Shown here: piece after piece, positions 1-15,500 of the stretch
How positions within the stretch are numbered: position 1 is the first letter of the stretch
Layout of the letters: the number at the start of each line of letters is the position of its first letter
DNA from: Allacma fusca
Lineage: Eukaryota > Arthropoda > Collembola > Symphypleona > Sminthuridae
DNA: 64,000 nucleotides
Direction of reading: 5' to 3'
Assembly: GCA_947179485.1 (NCBI GenBank)
Contig: OX359249.1
Location: forward strand, 38,798,250 to 38,862,249
The notes under the pieces: generated by a model
Told to the model about the DNA's origin: nothing
Database searches by the model: none
The model's input: only the letters and a program-made list of their open reading frames with translations
Made by a program: the position numbers and the translations under genes

Positions 1-3000
1 CTCACACACACACACTGTAACTAAATAGATTTTCAATTTCCGTATCGGAAGCTATGCATCTTACGCCTCCTTTCTCATTGCTGCTCAACTCTGGGATGTG
101 AGATTTCTTCCATATTATCCTGTACAATGTATAAACAGCCCTATTTTAATTAGACCAAGATAAGAGGTGGATTTTATTACAGTTACCATATAGCTTGAGA
201 TGCTAGAGGTAGATATGTATGTCATACTTGCTATCTCATACACATAGGGTTGGATATCCGGGTCCATTTAAGTTGACATAACCACGTATGTATATCTATA
301 CATAAGCATGGGCATCAATCTGTTCATATTTTAAAATTGTTATACATGTATGAGTGATCAGTTTGGATTGTGCAGGTGGAAAAAGACCCTCGGAACTACT
401 TCTTACGTGACTTGAAGAGTCTTACATCACATAAAATATATGCAGGACTGTACATTCTTGTATATATTTTTATTCAGTGGAGGTCAGGTGAAGGAACTTA
501 GCAGTAGCCAACCGACATTTATGCGAGCAAAGCCAGCACATATTAGAATGAAAAACCCGTGCAAAGTTGTAGAATCTACGTATCATCTGACTTCATCTCT
601 TCTATGTCTTGTAGACACTCAAATGAAATGAAAAACTTTTCCGCAACAAAAAAAAAATTCCCCACTGGTTCTTCCGTATTCAGCTTTTTTTTCTTCCTAT
701 CCTGCAGAATGGTTTTCTATACTCACCTCAGAGAACTTACCTTTTCAAATCAAGTTATCACCCAACAAAAATGTCGATGAATTTCTGGGTAGCACAAGTT
801 GAAATAATATTTGTACACAGACGGTAGTATGCGAAGGCCAGACGCTCACATCGAATCCGAGCAATACGAAAGGTTACTTTGAGTCACCAAAAGTCTGTTT
901 ACTTTTACAATGTTGTAGTTATACCAGTAAATAAGAGGGGATGCATTTCACGTTAAACTACCACCATCAAATGAATTTCTGTGAGTATAGTTGTACTCAA
1001 TGAAAGTGACAAGACTTGACAGTTGGAGGATGAATCATTTTTTATGCTAACTACAGACACATACACACACACACACACATACACACACATACACTAATTT
1101 GAAATCCAATAATGTCTAAAAACGTTACCTTCCCCCCTTGAAGCCGTCCTTTGGAAATCCCTCAATTAGCTCAATGCAAAACATAAAAAACGTTTTGCAC
1201 CTGGAAATTGCATTTGGAAAGTTTGATTTGTCAGGAAATTTGACTTGCTGATTTTAAAGATTGAATATCCAATAACAAAACCTCATCAAGTGAAATGATC
1301 CTCACATACAATCCATCATGAGCTGAATTGTCATAATCACTGGATTAAAAAAGGGCATATGTACCATCAAATGATATACTATACCTATGGCACGAAGGAA
1401 AAGCTTGAATATTTAGTAACAAAAATTACTAAATGACTTATTAACTAAATCATCACGTGCAAAGATAGGCAGAAACAATGTTTTGCATTTCAAACGTACC
1501 AGAACAAATGTGTAGCTCCCAAGAAAAAGCGTAAAGTGCGTGTTTGTAAATGTTAAGAGGGAGGGAGAGAGAGAGAGAGAGTGAGCTCAAAGGAATTTAG
1601 AAATTGTCCTGTGCATGTTTTGAAGATAGGGCCTGGGATTTTAAGTGGAACTACCGAATTCGGGAGGTAACTTCGAGGTATGCTTGGGACCAGCTGAGCA
1701 ACAGGTGGTCTCTCTTTTCTTTCCCCATTACCGGAGAGAGTCCATATTTGTCAATAGAGAACCGTTGGGATGATTGGTTCTCTGGTCAACATTATTGAGC
1801 AGTGAGTTGAAAGATTTCAAGTGAGAGAACAAGTCGTCGTTGCAAGAAAAATTAAAGGTTTACAATCACATGCCCTTCAATTCAGTGGAACAAGATCGCT
1901 GGGATTACCTACTACAGTACTCACTGTAGATTGTCAAGTAACGCATAGGAAAATAGGCAAGAAGGATTAACCATGTTCATATTATATTGAAAACCTGTGG
2001 GGAGAAGTGCAATACAAGCTGTAAATTGTTTCCAAAAGGTCAATGCAGTTGTTTTGAAAAGCATGCTTGAAAGAGTAATAAGTTTGGTTCGACGACCCAA
2101 AGGGTGCGTCTTTTTGTTTATCCTCTTCTTCTCGGTTTTTCGTCCGGTTTCTTTTCCCCTTTACTCCCTCCATTCCTTCCCAATGACATGTACATGTTAT
2201 CCTACTCCCAAACGGATTCTAGGTCTCTTGCAGATCTCGAAGCAGGTATACGTGGGTTTGTAAATTTGACTGAGTAATAATTACTATATTGATGTTTTTA
2301 AAATGTATCATATAGCTGTAGTTTGAAAGGTACACAAGTTGTTGTTTTAGTGGCCTCAGAAATTTTTTAAATGTCAATAGGAATAATGGCTCAAGCATGC
2401 ATTGAGACATAGAAACTTCTCCCAAGGAAGATGTAAACATATGGATGTCTAAATACAGGGGAAGCTCAAATCTTGTTAGTAGAAACCTGATGGTAAAAAG
2501 ACGTTAAAATTTACGCTTGATTAAAAACTTTCCAAGTTAATTCCGCTTTGATAAACTATAAGGTAACAACAATGGTCATGTTTGTCAGAATAAAAAAAGC
2601 ATGAATTCTTAATTTTAATTATTGTCGTAATTACTAATTAACCCGCGGGAACAACTATTAAAATATTTTCACATTTCAAATTAATTAAGAAATTATGCTT
2701 GACTCTGGGATTCATTCAATCCTACATGCTACCAATGAGATTCTAATTTAATAAGATGCAGGTAACTTGCGAGAGCTTCCATGCATAGATATAATAGTTA
2801 AATATATAATTATACATATATATACACACACACACGCCTAACTACATCATATGAGGAAAGGAGGATGATGATTCTAAGAATCGATGTACAGAGTCCGTAG
2901 GTACAAGTTTTAGGAAATAAAAAGAGAAATACGGGGACGGAAACGATAAAGATCATGTTGTTGTGTGTGTGTGGTATCTGCAGGTAAAAGAGACGTGCAA

Positions 3001-6000
3001 AAATTGATGAACATGAGGGTTGGTTGGGGTGGCTGCAGCAGGATGAACAATGATGCTTGTTGTTGGCCAACAAAGCCCCTTTCTCAGGTGCATTCAAATA
3101 ATCACACCAAACAGGTGTGAGAGCTCAAAAGAGAATGATCATCTGGAAAAGAACGGCCTTGCAAACGGCTAGAAATACTAGTCCACTTCTTACACTAGGT
3201 CGTCTACTTGCTGTGCTTTAGCTCTCCTGTCCTCACATTACCTTACCGACGACTGAGTTCTAAGTTTTTCTTGTAAGTCAAAGTCTGTACACTTGATCAG
3301 ACCTCAGGATAAGTGAAACAAGTTGCCCTCACGCTCCACTCTTGTCATTTCAATTTAATAGTACTAATCACGAAACCCTAGAATACTAAATGTGTATTTG
3401 TGCAAAAAATAATTGGTTTTTTTTTCTTCTCCCAATCATCAACATTCTCTGTGCTAAGAGTTACGTGAAATTTGAAGAGGATATTTTGTGAACTACATAC
3501 TTTGGAATAAACCTCACGGCACGCTACTCAATAAGTGAGGGTATATAAGCAACAGGTGTGTGAATATCTATCCGAACTGGTCTTTTTTGTTATTATTACA
3601 AGTTTTATTAGGGAGGTGTGCGATATCCAGTGGAGTATAGATTTCCACCGATTTCACACTGTAATGATTTCAGTGCTGATAGCAAAAATACTACTGTTGG
3701 TATTTAAAACTTATGTAGGTAAAATGTGACGCCTTCAAATGGACGTTAGTTAGAGGAGAGGATATACTCACCCATTACCAGTACATGTCTGGTAATACAT
3801 ACTCTGTAGTAACAACGAGAGTTCCCTTGTACAGTTTCCGCATAGGAAAAAATTATTGAGCCAAGGTGGAATGATTATATTTATCCTCGTTCTTCTTACG
3901 CCCCAGTTATTTATTCCACTACAAGTTGACATATAAGCAAGAATTTATATAACTATAAGTACTTACATTAAAATTTTGAACAGAGGTTTTAAATAGTTAC
4001 GTTGAAAATACAACAACTCTTAATATAGTAACTGGAAAGGTACGGTGTCAAGTTAGTAGGGCCAGACGTTGGAAATAGAACATACTAGGTTCGATGCATA
4101 ATTTTACATAACTTTGAGTTAATCAAGCTCCCCATATCGTTGTAATGCCTTCCCTTTGCAAAAGCTGAATCCTTTTAACTTTGTTTCTAAAAATTTTATT
4201 CCATCAATTCACCTTGATGGGCGTTGAGCTCCTGGTTTTATAGCGTTTCTCTCTAATTTTATCCCCATTTTTATAGCTGCAGGGTTAGTGGGATAGAGAG
4301 ACTCAACTCAAACAGATTCCGACTGAAAGTGTACTGACCATAAATATTACTACACGCCAACGCAACTTCGAAAAACTTGTTGTACTTTTGGTTAGAAAAA
4401 ATGACAAGTTTCATGTTCTTTTGTTCCGTGACTCGTTCGTGTCGTAATGTTGACACTTGGTCCAGCTGAATGTGTGTGACACTCATCCTCAATAACTAAA
4501 ATTACTTCCTCTGAATGGATTATAGAGAAATTTATTTTGTACCAGCGGTATTATTTTTTTTACTTGGTGTATCTATCCATAGTTGTACATGCACTCAGGC
4601 CGTGGATGAAATCACGTAGGAGCAGGACATTTGCACGGATTTGTGTTATTCAAAAATAATTGAAAATACGTATGCATTTCATTTGTATTTCCAAGTGTTT
4701 TTTTTTTGTCGTCAACTGAATCGTGAGAGTCCATCAAGTAACTCTTATAGTCTGGTGTTTAAACTGAAACCAGTCAGGCGTAAATCCTGCCCTCATATCA
4801 ATCTATTCTTCTGCCGTAACATTCATTCAGCTCTGTTACGACTAGTTGGGGGGAAAAAATCTTTCCATTATCTTGTTTTTGTTGTTATTGACATTTGTGT
4901 ATTAATAGTTGTTCAATTTTCTTAGGAATCGACATAAAATTGAAGCTGGGATTAATTGCATCCTACAGTTTTAATTCCCGTGCAGGTGTTCCATTGTGAG
5001 ACGGATGTACTTTCGCGATGTGTATTGGGGCTAGAATTAAATGAATAATAAAATTGTAAAAATTTCCTGTAAACATTCAATTTTCACATCAAAATTATTA
5101 AGTTTTTTTAGGTTTAATGATACAAAATATGTTCGATCTAGAACCAGAGTCTATTTTTTTGGAATAATTTCCACGTAAAATAGTTTTTTTAAATATTGTA
5201 GTACATACAATCCCTCCTCATGCTAATCGCTGAATAAAATGAGTAAATTAGGAAGCGGAAGAAATCCTTAGGAAAATGAATGAATTGTGAGGGGGGGGGG
5301 GAGGAAAAAATAGCTCCTTGACAAAAGTATGAGTGATGATTTGGAAAATCAGAGATGATGAAGTCATTAAAAAAATATGAATGGGCTCTACAATGGGAAT
5401 GAAGTAGCAATAACTTGAGAATGTGACTTCATGTGGATTTACATGTCCCTTTATATGCAGAATAGCAAACAGGGACTCGACTCCAACGGTTACCTAATAA
5501 AGCTATAAACTGAACGAAATACTTATTACTTATTCACGAAAGAAAGTATAATAATTATTGACATGGAATATTGCTAGGGGCTTCAAACTCCACATATGAT
5601 GATATTTTTCATGAATGTTCAATCAAAGCCCCTTCCCCTACTTGCTAAACTGTACGTTATTCAAGTATTAAATGGTTTGTTGATATTTTATTCTTATTAG
5701 GATTATAATGGACGTCATCATTTGCCAACAATAACAAGCATCACAGTAACAAAATCCAAATACCTATTGCCAACACGTCGGAGTCGTACCATCAGCTTTG
5801 ACGAGAGCGAAAAAAACATTGGCAGTACTTGTAGCCGTTTAAATAGTGCAGGGAGCCTTCCCTATTTTTAAGTTGTGTTTAACCTTGTTCAATTACCAGG
5901 AAACTACAGGAACAAGTCACAACAGCAATTAAATCCTACAAGTAAAAGAGTTGATTTAAGAAGTCAGTAGAAATTTTCATGCCCTCAAAGGCTAAATTGA

Positions 6001-6450
6001 ATTCAAAGGATTCTTTCAAAAATTCCTCAGTGTGTACAAACTATATCCCCGCTCACATTACGACGAATCAAAAATTATTTTATTTTGAATTCAGTCCTCT
6101 CAAGACCCGTCCCTTAACTAGCAATGATCAAGATTCTTGAAATTCTCAGGGGAAGTGTCAACAAAATTGGATTGGAAAACCTCACCCTACGGATTGTTTG
6201 CTGACAGAACTTCCAGAACGTTTCTTGATGGAAGGCTGCTGTTGTTGGTCTAACAAGGAAAAAGATGGAAATAAAGTGGGAGCATTTGTGAAAATTGTTC
6301 AACTTTCAAATTTTTAAGATTCCATTACACAAAGTTCTCTTTATACCAGACTGGATTGTGTGCAAAGTGACCTGTTCTCAAATATTCCTTATAAACTTGA
6401 ATCCTATGTGAGTGATTTGCTTGTCCATTACAAAAAAAAAAACTTTCATC
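1..6450. other. Non-coding region upstream of bestrophin
   Basis: No gene is recognisable. The sequence is AT-rich with CA repeats at the left edge and at 1060-1094, a GA run at 1558-1583, TA/CA at 2815-2835 and a G11 tract at 5291-5301. The bestrophin promoter or 5' UTR exons may lie here. A weak TATA-like ttataaac at 6389-6396 lies about 55 bp before the start codon, but nothing else fixes a transcription start. Confidence 0.5.
1060..1094. repeat. (AC)n microsatellite, interrupted
   Basis: Runs of AC broken by AT (acacacat). Confidence 0.9.
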
Positions 6451-6521
6451 ATGACTGTCTCATACACTGGCGACGTTGCTAATGGCAGTAGCTTTGGATG
6501 CTTTTGGAAGATCCTCATCAG
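6451..6521 (+). CDS. Best1: Bestrophin coding exon 1 (aa 1-24, start codon)
   Basis: Starts [12 protein letters not shown], the conserved bestrophin N-terminus, including A10 and N11, which contribute to the Ca2+ clasp in vertebrate family members. The donor is AG|gtaaag, and the exon ends two bases into codon 24 (phase 2), which exon 2 completes as Arg. The start has A at -3 and follows an in-frame stop 42 nt upstream. This exon is too short for simple ORF finding and was located by its family signature. Confidence 0.9.
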
Positions 6522-9500
6522 GTAAAGATATTTTCAACTGCTCAAAATTATTAGTATAGGAGCATCTGTGTATGATGACATTTAAATTGATCATCGAACA
6601 AGTTTTCCGTCGCCAATCATCTGCCCGTCTGCGTGCCAATGTAATGCAACATGTGAATTATGAGTTGAATTATTTAACACTTTTAAGTATTTGAGGGGGG
6701 TAAATAATTACATTTTAATGCTAAGTGGTTGACCTGATGTTGAAAAACTCAAGGGTTAACCTCAAGTCTGAGAATTTGCAATAATAATATTGCTCAGCCA
6801 TGCATTCCACAATAACATTTGATTTTCTTAATTTTTGTTATTTTTGACTTACACTTTGTTGGATAAAATACACTATTTGCTCTATACTCCACTACTGTAT
6901 CTGTATTAGCTCCGCTTTCCTTCAAGATTGTGAAACTTGTTTTTCACTTCACCCTGAAAACCTACAGCAAAGCTTTTGAATACTTACATGCAACACAATG
7001 GTACTTCATGCAAATATCCATTTTGTACTTTTTGGTAACCCTACCATTCGTTGACATGCAAAGCTTTCAAAGTATTTTCTTCCCTTTTGTCTCATTGCTA
7101 CAATTTATACAGCCTCAACATGAAGGCGTATTTTTTTTTTCTTGAAAAGTTACCATAAACTCACTCACCGTTCCAATCCCTTACAATTCTGACATTGTGA
7201 GCGACCCAACCTTCCATTGCATACACGAGATGAGTTTTACCATAAATCAAAATATGACCACACTCTTTGCTCCTGACATTGGCAACAAATATTTTGGAAC
7301 CGGCTCAGCCAAGAATCTTCCCAAGTACCGTTAACCCATTGAATCCCAACAATTGAGAAAATTCCTTGAGAAGCATTAGTACCACGAAGTGATAAGTTCA
7401 GGAAGGAATACATGAGGAGATAAAATGTTAGAAATTCAAAAAAGATTAGACATTCTTGGCAGTAAACAAACAGTAATTAAAAATGTTCGATAATGGAATT
7501 CCCAACGAGAATGCATTGGCCCCTTGTGAAAATTTCTGTGAAACTTACGCCCCTGCATGACACATCAACTTCACACGTAATCCAACTCCCGTCTACCACC
7601 AATGCATGATATTACGAGTTTCAAAAACTTTACAAGTTCAAACAAGCTTTAGTTCTTCATATATTATGCCTCTTCTACAGCTCAGACTGTTCTGAATGAT
7701 ACTAAGGTACGCTGAATAATTCACTGAGACTATTATAATACAGAAAACAAAATTCTGCTGGGAAGTAACTGCAATCAACATAAACTACAATGAAAAAGTC
7801 AAATGACTCTAAAGTAGGAAATGTGTAGGAAGGCCTAGCTAAAAACCTCGTGGATCTACAAAATCATGAAAAGGAAACGTAAACTTGCACTTGCACTAGT
7901 CAATAGATACATAGTCCTACTCTTACTTTGGGACACACAAAAGAGCAATGATGTACGAAAAAGTTTCAGCAATTTTTTCAGCTCTGTACAATATTCGCTT
8001 GTGAAATTAAGGTCGGGGGGTTTTTTTTTCTGGGATTTTTTTTCTTCATCTATGCACAAAGAATAAAAGCACTCTCAAGAAACAGAATATTTCCCTTGTA
8101 ATACAGTTGAAAAGTCTGATCATAATTCTGTGTCGAGCTGAAGTGTATGTTTATATACCATAAATAATTGAGTACATACATCAAACACATGAACTACCAC
8201 ACAAATGTAAGATACGACAATGTCCTTACATACATACATTTTGAAAAAGTAAATACATTTGAATATGTATTTACTCAAATGTGATGTACTTGTTGTACTT
8301 GTTACAGACAAGTGCTACACAAATGAAATGGACATGCTTCTCCATGTGTAATTAATGAGTCCTGATGAAATTAGGTTTAAAAAATGTGACTTGGGAAGCA
8401 CCTTTACAGATAAGTACAATGAAAAGCACACACGGAGCGGCTCAATTGATTTATGACCTTTTATGCACAAACAACAACTTTTATTTCCCGTGATGAAAGG
8501 GCTACTCATTATACACAGTATTAATCTGTCTGTCATGTGGTTGCAACTTTACTTGCAGCAACCTCAATAAAATTTACTTGGAAGAAAAATATGTAAAAAA
8601 GAACCGAACAAGCTTTATGTTGGGCACTTGTATTACTTTAAATTCTTATTAGTTGATCAATTGCTGTTAAATCTTCTTTTACTTTTTTCCTCATTCTCTC
8701 TCTCTCTCTTTATCTCGAGAGGAGCAGGTAAGGAAGAGAAGGTTTAAAAAATGAATGAAAATATCTCTGTCATGTGGAACAGAGAAATCGAGTTTTTGTC
8801 AATACTTTACAGTAATTTGCTCACTCGATCATTTTCAATTCCTGTTCTTTTTCTATGTCTTCCACATACATTCTGTCCAATACAGTAAAAAAAGTACCAT
8901 ATTTACTCAAAGAATGCTACTATGAGAATTTAAAAAAAAAACCTTATCGAGCTTGATAGGAGCTACTTTACTCGAGTGATTACTGATATGATACATTCAA
9001 ATTCAGACAAATACTTTCAAGTACATGTGGGATTGTGTGTGCCATTTCTTACAGTAAGAATGATGGATTTGAGACTGTAAGGGAGCTCTTGGCATATGTA
9101 CATATCTATGTCAACACGGATGCATCTCAAGAGGTAAAGATCTAGCTGGCTCTTCCCCTCCTGTGCTTGCTACGCTACAACCTATACTACAGCATAGTAA
9201 AATCTTTGAGTAATTATTTATAAATGCGAAAGTTTACATTTTAATTTACTGCCTGGCAAAAGCAATGATTCCTCCAACCAAGTCTTGAAACTTGATAGGA
9301 ATGAACTGCTTAAGTGAGCGCCAGAGGTAAAAATAACGAAATAATCTGCATTGGCAACCGCGGTGTAGGTCATTACAAACTCATCTGCAGATAAAACTGA
9401 CTGCTTGATCACTTGAGTGAACAAGACATTTCTTGTAAGTGGTCACTGTCTTGCACCAATACATACACCTAATTGTTAGTACACCTAGTCTGCTATTCAT

Positions 9501-12500
9501 AGACATAACTTCCACCTGCGATTTGTAACACCGCACGGTGCAAGACCACTGGATGGGAGTGAGCAAATCCATTTAAACTCTCCTTTGGAAATACTCCATT
9601 GGCGATTTATCTTTGGAAAAACCAACTTTTAGTAGTCCTTACTCAGCTTACTTTTTTTCTCTCTCGTAGTTATCCCTACTTTAGAGTATCTACACTTCAG
9701 AGACGCATGCAATAGCGTAATCAGCCCCTGCATGCCGTATTTGATGTAACAGCAACCTATGACAACAAGTAGATACTCCGAGTAAGGGTTTTCTATCTTG
9801 GCGTACAATATTTAAAAGATTGCAAGAATTATTCCAATTGGATTAGATGACTTTAGATGTGAAACTGGCTACTTGTTTGCATACACACAGAAATGTGTTG
9901 CAGACTTTGTGTTATGAGGGAATTTGCGTGAGCAGTGTTTACAACCACGTTGGCTCCAAAGCAAGCCCAGAGTCTCAAAGTGGATACGTACAGGATTATA
10001 TTGTGCAAGTTGATACACGATAATTAACGGAGTGCCTACAGGTAGGATCTCATCAATGGTCTCAAAACAAGGCGAAAAATATATTCTCCCCTCACCAAGT
10101 TTCATTGCAGTTCGCTCATCCTCTGTACATGAGGTTTACATAGTTTACATGTTCATGTCTGCCAGAACCCAGCTACAGGTGCTGAGGTCAAGTCAATTGA
10201 ACTTGGTAGAAAAAATCGGTCACATGGACAATTCTTGCACTCTTAACCTCAGAGACTAAATAAAGCTATCGCTGTGGTAGTAGGTGCTCTCAAGGTGTCG
10301 GAGGTTTATATGTGAGTTTATATGTACATAGCCATGCTCACAAACACAATGAAAGGAGTAGGACTGGCAGGAGTATCTATCTACATAAACAATGTAATTT
10401 AAACATTCAAATTACCCTTAGATATCTCCAATCCTCCTAGATTACCCAACAAGTCCACTCACACATGCGTGTGGAGTTACTTTACATTCACATCCTCAGT
10501 CAAAAATAATTCCATGGTAGTTCCCATGTGTGTTTCAGCTGAGGAATCATATAACTACACTATTGCGCAATCCTACCATCACCCATAAAGATTTTAATAA
10601 TCATCAACTGATTCTAATTAGATTTTTATTATTTTGTGTTGTATAATCCTCGTGAGCCGCAACCATCTCTTAAATTTTCTGTACTAAAATCAATAATAGC
10701 CATAATTAAAATGATTCATTCATGCCGTAGTCACATGTGGTAAATAAGATCATTATGGCCGAATCATATTCCTCATTTATTTTTATCGTCGACCTCGCCG
10801 CTTTCAAAACACCTCTGAGCTTCGAGCATGTACAGGAGTTGTCCTCAATGTAGGGTGAGGGTGACTTTGATGAATATTTAGAAACTTGGAAACAGAAGCG
10901 ATACTCCCGTTGATTGACATAACATTACCGTCTTTACGAGTGCGGTATTTGTTATGGCCTAGCGACTGTCTTAAACTGTGTCAACTCCTTTATTGACACA
11001 ATGTCCTGTTATGGAGCATCATTGACCACGTACATAGGCAATTCACACTGTGTGATGTGCCTCTCTGTCAGGTACATATGGGACATACTGGGATAACACA
11101 TACCATGTTCAGTTTTATGATGCAGTCATAATAAAGACCAGTCATTTTTTTCCCTTAGGTCACACATGTATCTACATTATTATCACCTGCTCTCTCTCTC
11201 TCTCTTTCTTTCTCTTCTGTAGCCTGTCTTTGTGAACGTCTTTAAAATTACCTTTGTGATAGTTTATTGATCTGTCCCTGTCTACTCCTACCTACTGCAT
11301 ATTCGTCTAGCTAAACCTTGCAAGGATTGTCAAAAACAGTAGACTTGCTTACCTCCTATCACATATCGCATGCAGCTCAGTCAGCTAATTGTGAGTTTAA
11401 GGTATATATATATAGAAAATTGATGAAGCAACTAGAAAATTGGTACACATTTTTTTTTAGATAAATGTAAGTAACATGCTAATATACTCAATAAGCAGTG
11501 AATTCCGTGCTTTGAGTTTGAAATGTAATAAAAGAATAAGTAAATAGCAACATGGGGCAAGTTCAACATTATTCTTTTAGTGCATACTGTACCTAATACA
11601 ACTACTCCATGAGTTTTACCAATACTTGCATTTTACATTAACATACATTACATTTAGTGAGTATGTACTCGAAACAATGAAGTATTGTGGTTTCTAGTGT
11701 AAACTAAACAGCAAATGTTTCAAAGTGCATGGTGCATCTGTATTAAGTAAGAAATTAAGTATACAATTGCTCGCCGACTTGCACTGAAGTAAAATGTCTT
11801 TCTTATTAGGCTTTACTTTATAGCTCTGACTGTTGAATCGTTGCATCTATTTTTATGTCAATTTAAACCTGTGCTATTTCTCCACTCCTGGGAATTTTTC
11901 TCGCATTCATAGCATAATGAGTTGAATTTATTTACTGCTATGGGGTTTGCATGTGTAACAATTCCACCCTTCCTCAACGTTGTCAGTGTAAAAACAAAAT
12001 GATAGAATTTTAGCATTAGGCTTTCGAAGCTCGCTAGTGACAAATATTTTTTCGAATGGGATGAATAATGTGTAGATCCGCTCTTTTAGATACTAGTTCA
12101 ACCCCTGGTAACAATGATTTCTCATTAAAAGACTCATCAAGGAACAAGTATAAACACAAAATGATTTTGATTGTTTCGACCATTATATATTCCTTGTTTC
12201 TAGGCAGATGTTGGATTGGTGACGTCGGAAGAGTCGTCAATTGTATAGAAGCTCGTGGAATTTAACATAGTTTTAGATGCTGTGTTAATTTATTCAATTT
12301 ATTAATGGTTCATTTATTTTGACTCAATGAGCCTGAAGACAATACTAGGGGAACATAATGGGCATTTGTCTGAGATGAGAACAAGCTCAGTATATTACGT
12401 GCATACTGAGCTCTGCACGTGAGTTCTAGGACCAAATTTATTTATGAAATAAATATCAACCCTAAGTCCGCCTTTGGAACAATTTCTCATCACATATTCT

Positions 12501-15500
12501 AAATTCACTCGAGAATGGAAATATGACGTTTTCAGTCATTCAGTTTCATGACCAGGTGTACTGGTACTGTTTCCGCAAATATGTGTAGGAAAGGTACTAC
12601 ACTTGCAAAAAAATAATAAATAAATGAGCAAGTGAAATGATTTGTTAAGCCTCGTCCTCTCTAAACTACCACTGTTCAGTACTTAAACACTGGTTTTCAA
12701 ACACAAATAAAAATATGTTTCATTCTCAGCCCAACCTGTTACCCCTGGCAAAAGATGAGCTGAGCCTGGCACATCGCAATATTATAGGATTGCTTCCAGC
12801 ATAAACTTATATTGTGATTGTCCTCGGAATCACGCATTACCATAATATGACTTGCATTCAGGCGCTCATTATCACGAGATTAGGCGTGAGAAGTTTATTC
12901 ATCCACCAGTTACCATTTGCCATTCGACAATTTGGCTAGTCCCAGTAATGCAATAATAAGTAAATACGGTTATGAACAAATAATACAGGCATAAGCATCC
13001 ATGTGAAAATTGTATGTATATAGATATATATATAAAGCCTGAAGAGATATCCAAAATAATCCCGTCGAATTCTTTAAATTTTAATGCAGCAGCCTTTCAT
13101 ATTTTTCCCTTTGTATTTTTTCCGAGCTCAGTTATGTACATCTAACATGTAAACTAACCCTTGGAAATTATACTAGGAAAGGGATGGTTTTCAATTGAGA
13201 TTTCTCTCCCGTCACATGTGAACCTCGTCAGGTATTTGAACATTCAAGCTCCAACATGTTACAGTGAAAGAAACACGCTCATAATTCTAAACGAATGTCC
13301 ATGAAAAATTGGAATCATGAAATTAAAGGTGATTTCAGTACTTCCGGTATTAAATTCATATTTGCGGTGTTCACTATTGAAACTTATAATTAATTCCAAG
13401 CCCAGCTGCACACTATGCAGGCAAAATACCAGCAGAACTACAATACAAACAAGCGTTGTATGTATGTACGCATTATTCGCTTTTCATTAATGCTACAGAA
13501 CTATTGTAATGTTTTTAGTAAGATCCTTTAGAAAAAACCAGCATGAATAGAACCAACTGTAAAACCTGCTCTGGGGTTGGTATTAGAGTTAATTAATAAT
13601 CCGGCGAACTAAACCTCAAATACAATGTCCCTACCTTTTCCACTTTTTCATGAATGAAAATGTGCCTAAGCATGAGGGATTGGGAGAACTTAGGAATGAA
13701 ATTCAACAGGGAAATTTTGACGAGTGCAGTTTTCACTTGAACTGGGCCTCCGACAGAGGTTTTATATACACGGGACAAATCCGCTCCCAGTAGTAGTACA
13801 GTAAAAGGTGTACCACATGACACATACTAATTACACGTAAGAATAAACCAATTAAGGATGATTTTTCAGGACATGGGTTTACACATAAGATGCATTTAAA
13901 ATACACAAAGGTAGGCGTTGTTGCTGGGCGGTCACTCGATACATTTGTACCAGTGATTCTGAAATGGATCAAGATTGTTTTTCTTCATGATGAGCTTCGT
14001 CAGAAGTAACCATTCATTAGGTCAGTTCACACTATTGACAGGCAATGACTATTTGACCTGAGGACTTCCGCTACAGCAGGCGCCAAGGAGTCGGACAAAG
14101 AGTAGCTGATCGAGTGCATTTAATATTTTAATATTAAACAAGTTAAATTGACTTACCACTCGGCATTTCTTTTCTCTTTTCATGCCACTCCACTACTACG
14201 TCTGAAATACTGCAAGTAGCAACAGAGCTACACACCAGATATATATGTATGTACGTATACATAATTGCAAAAATATTTGCACTTACTCCTGTTTTGTTTA
14301 CATTTGAGAATATCCTCCTTACTAATTTCTTGAATACCTAATTACACTTTGTAGAGCTTTTACCATGCACTCTGCACTCACATGACTCCGGAGGCTACAG
14401 AATCTGCTTGTAATTCTACCCTTTCATCCGTCTACGTGTCACATTTTGACCTAAACGAGAATGCTCCAGAAAAGTTACTTACCTCTTGAATTAGTAACGT
14501 GTTGATTTGGTTCACGTACAAATTATTGTATGTACGTACGCAGTGAGTATAATTACTTTGAAGTAAAAATAGGTATATACACAGTAATCTCTCTCTGGCT
14601 AGAGTAAACTACTGTCCCAGAGTGTAGCATAGAATTTTAGAAATTATGAATGAAAAGCTGGGCAGGATTATTATTGTATGGTTATATGTATCTACATGTA
14701 TATTTATGCATGTAGAGAAAGACAGAGACAGAGGCAGAGAGAGAGAGAGAGAGAGAGAGGGACAATTTGACTACAGTAGAAACTTGCACCACGCATTATC
14801 AGGTGGTGGGGCAGAAAGGAATGATATTTTAGTATTCGCAGGGAGTGGGTACAATTAAATATTTGCTGAATTGAGAGTTGAGATATGTGACTGTAACTTT
14901 TTTTTATAACTTGCAGTCACTGACTGAATGTGAGGTTATAAACTTTAAATATCATTTGAGTTGACTTCTGGTTTCTCGCTCTCCTTTAGAATGCTCCCTG
15001 TGGTAATTCATGTGATCAGTATGGAGTTTGGGCAGTAATGATATGTAATATGCCGTAAAATGAACGAAAGAGATATCATTAAGGCGCTAAAACTTTTTCG
15101 TTTCGTATTCATCTTGATGTATTCACGCACGCATTATGCATTCTGGGTCAATAATAACGAAGAAAGAATTTGATTGTCTTCATTTTGATTTCTAATTGGT
15201 AGTCCTCACAACATTTGCATATGTAGATACATACATACACTCACGTAGGGCTCATCTAGTATTCACTGAAAATCGTTCCTGTTTATTTTTTTTTTACTAC
15301 AACTATCTTACACTTTAATAAAAAAAAAACTGTGTAAAAACCAAGTATTGGTGCGTAGTGACTTGTTTCAATTACATTACATTACAACGAGTTTCACCAT
15401 CTTCGGTATGGGATCTATAATTTTTTGGATTATCCATAGATATGAGGGGCTAAATTGCTGAAATGGAAACTGTAAACCAATAAAAATAATTAACATTTGG

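Noticed and set aside
9869-10259. Overlapping open frames on both strands in intron 1
   Set aside because: Each is under 80 codons, neither shows a recognisable motif or convincing splice sites, and the two cannot be separated from chance.
13593-13972. Two overlapping minus-strand frames in intron 1
   Set aside because: Short (76 and 79 codons), no family match, no partner exons, and composition consistent with non-coding DNA.
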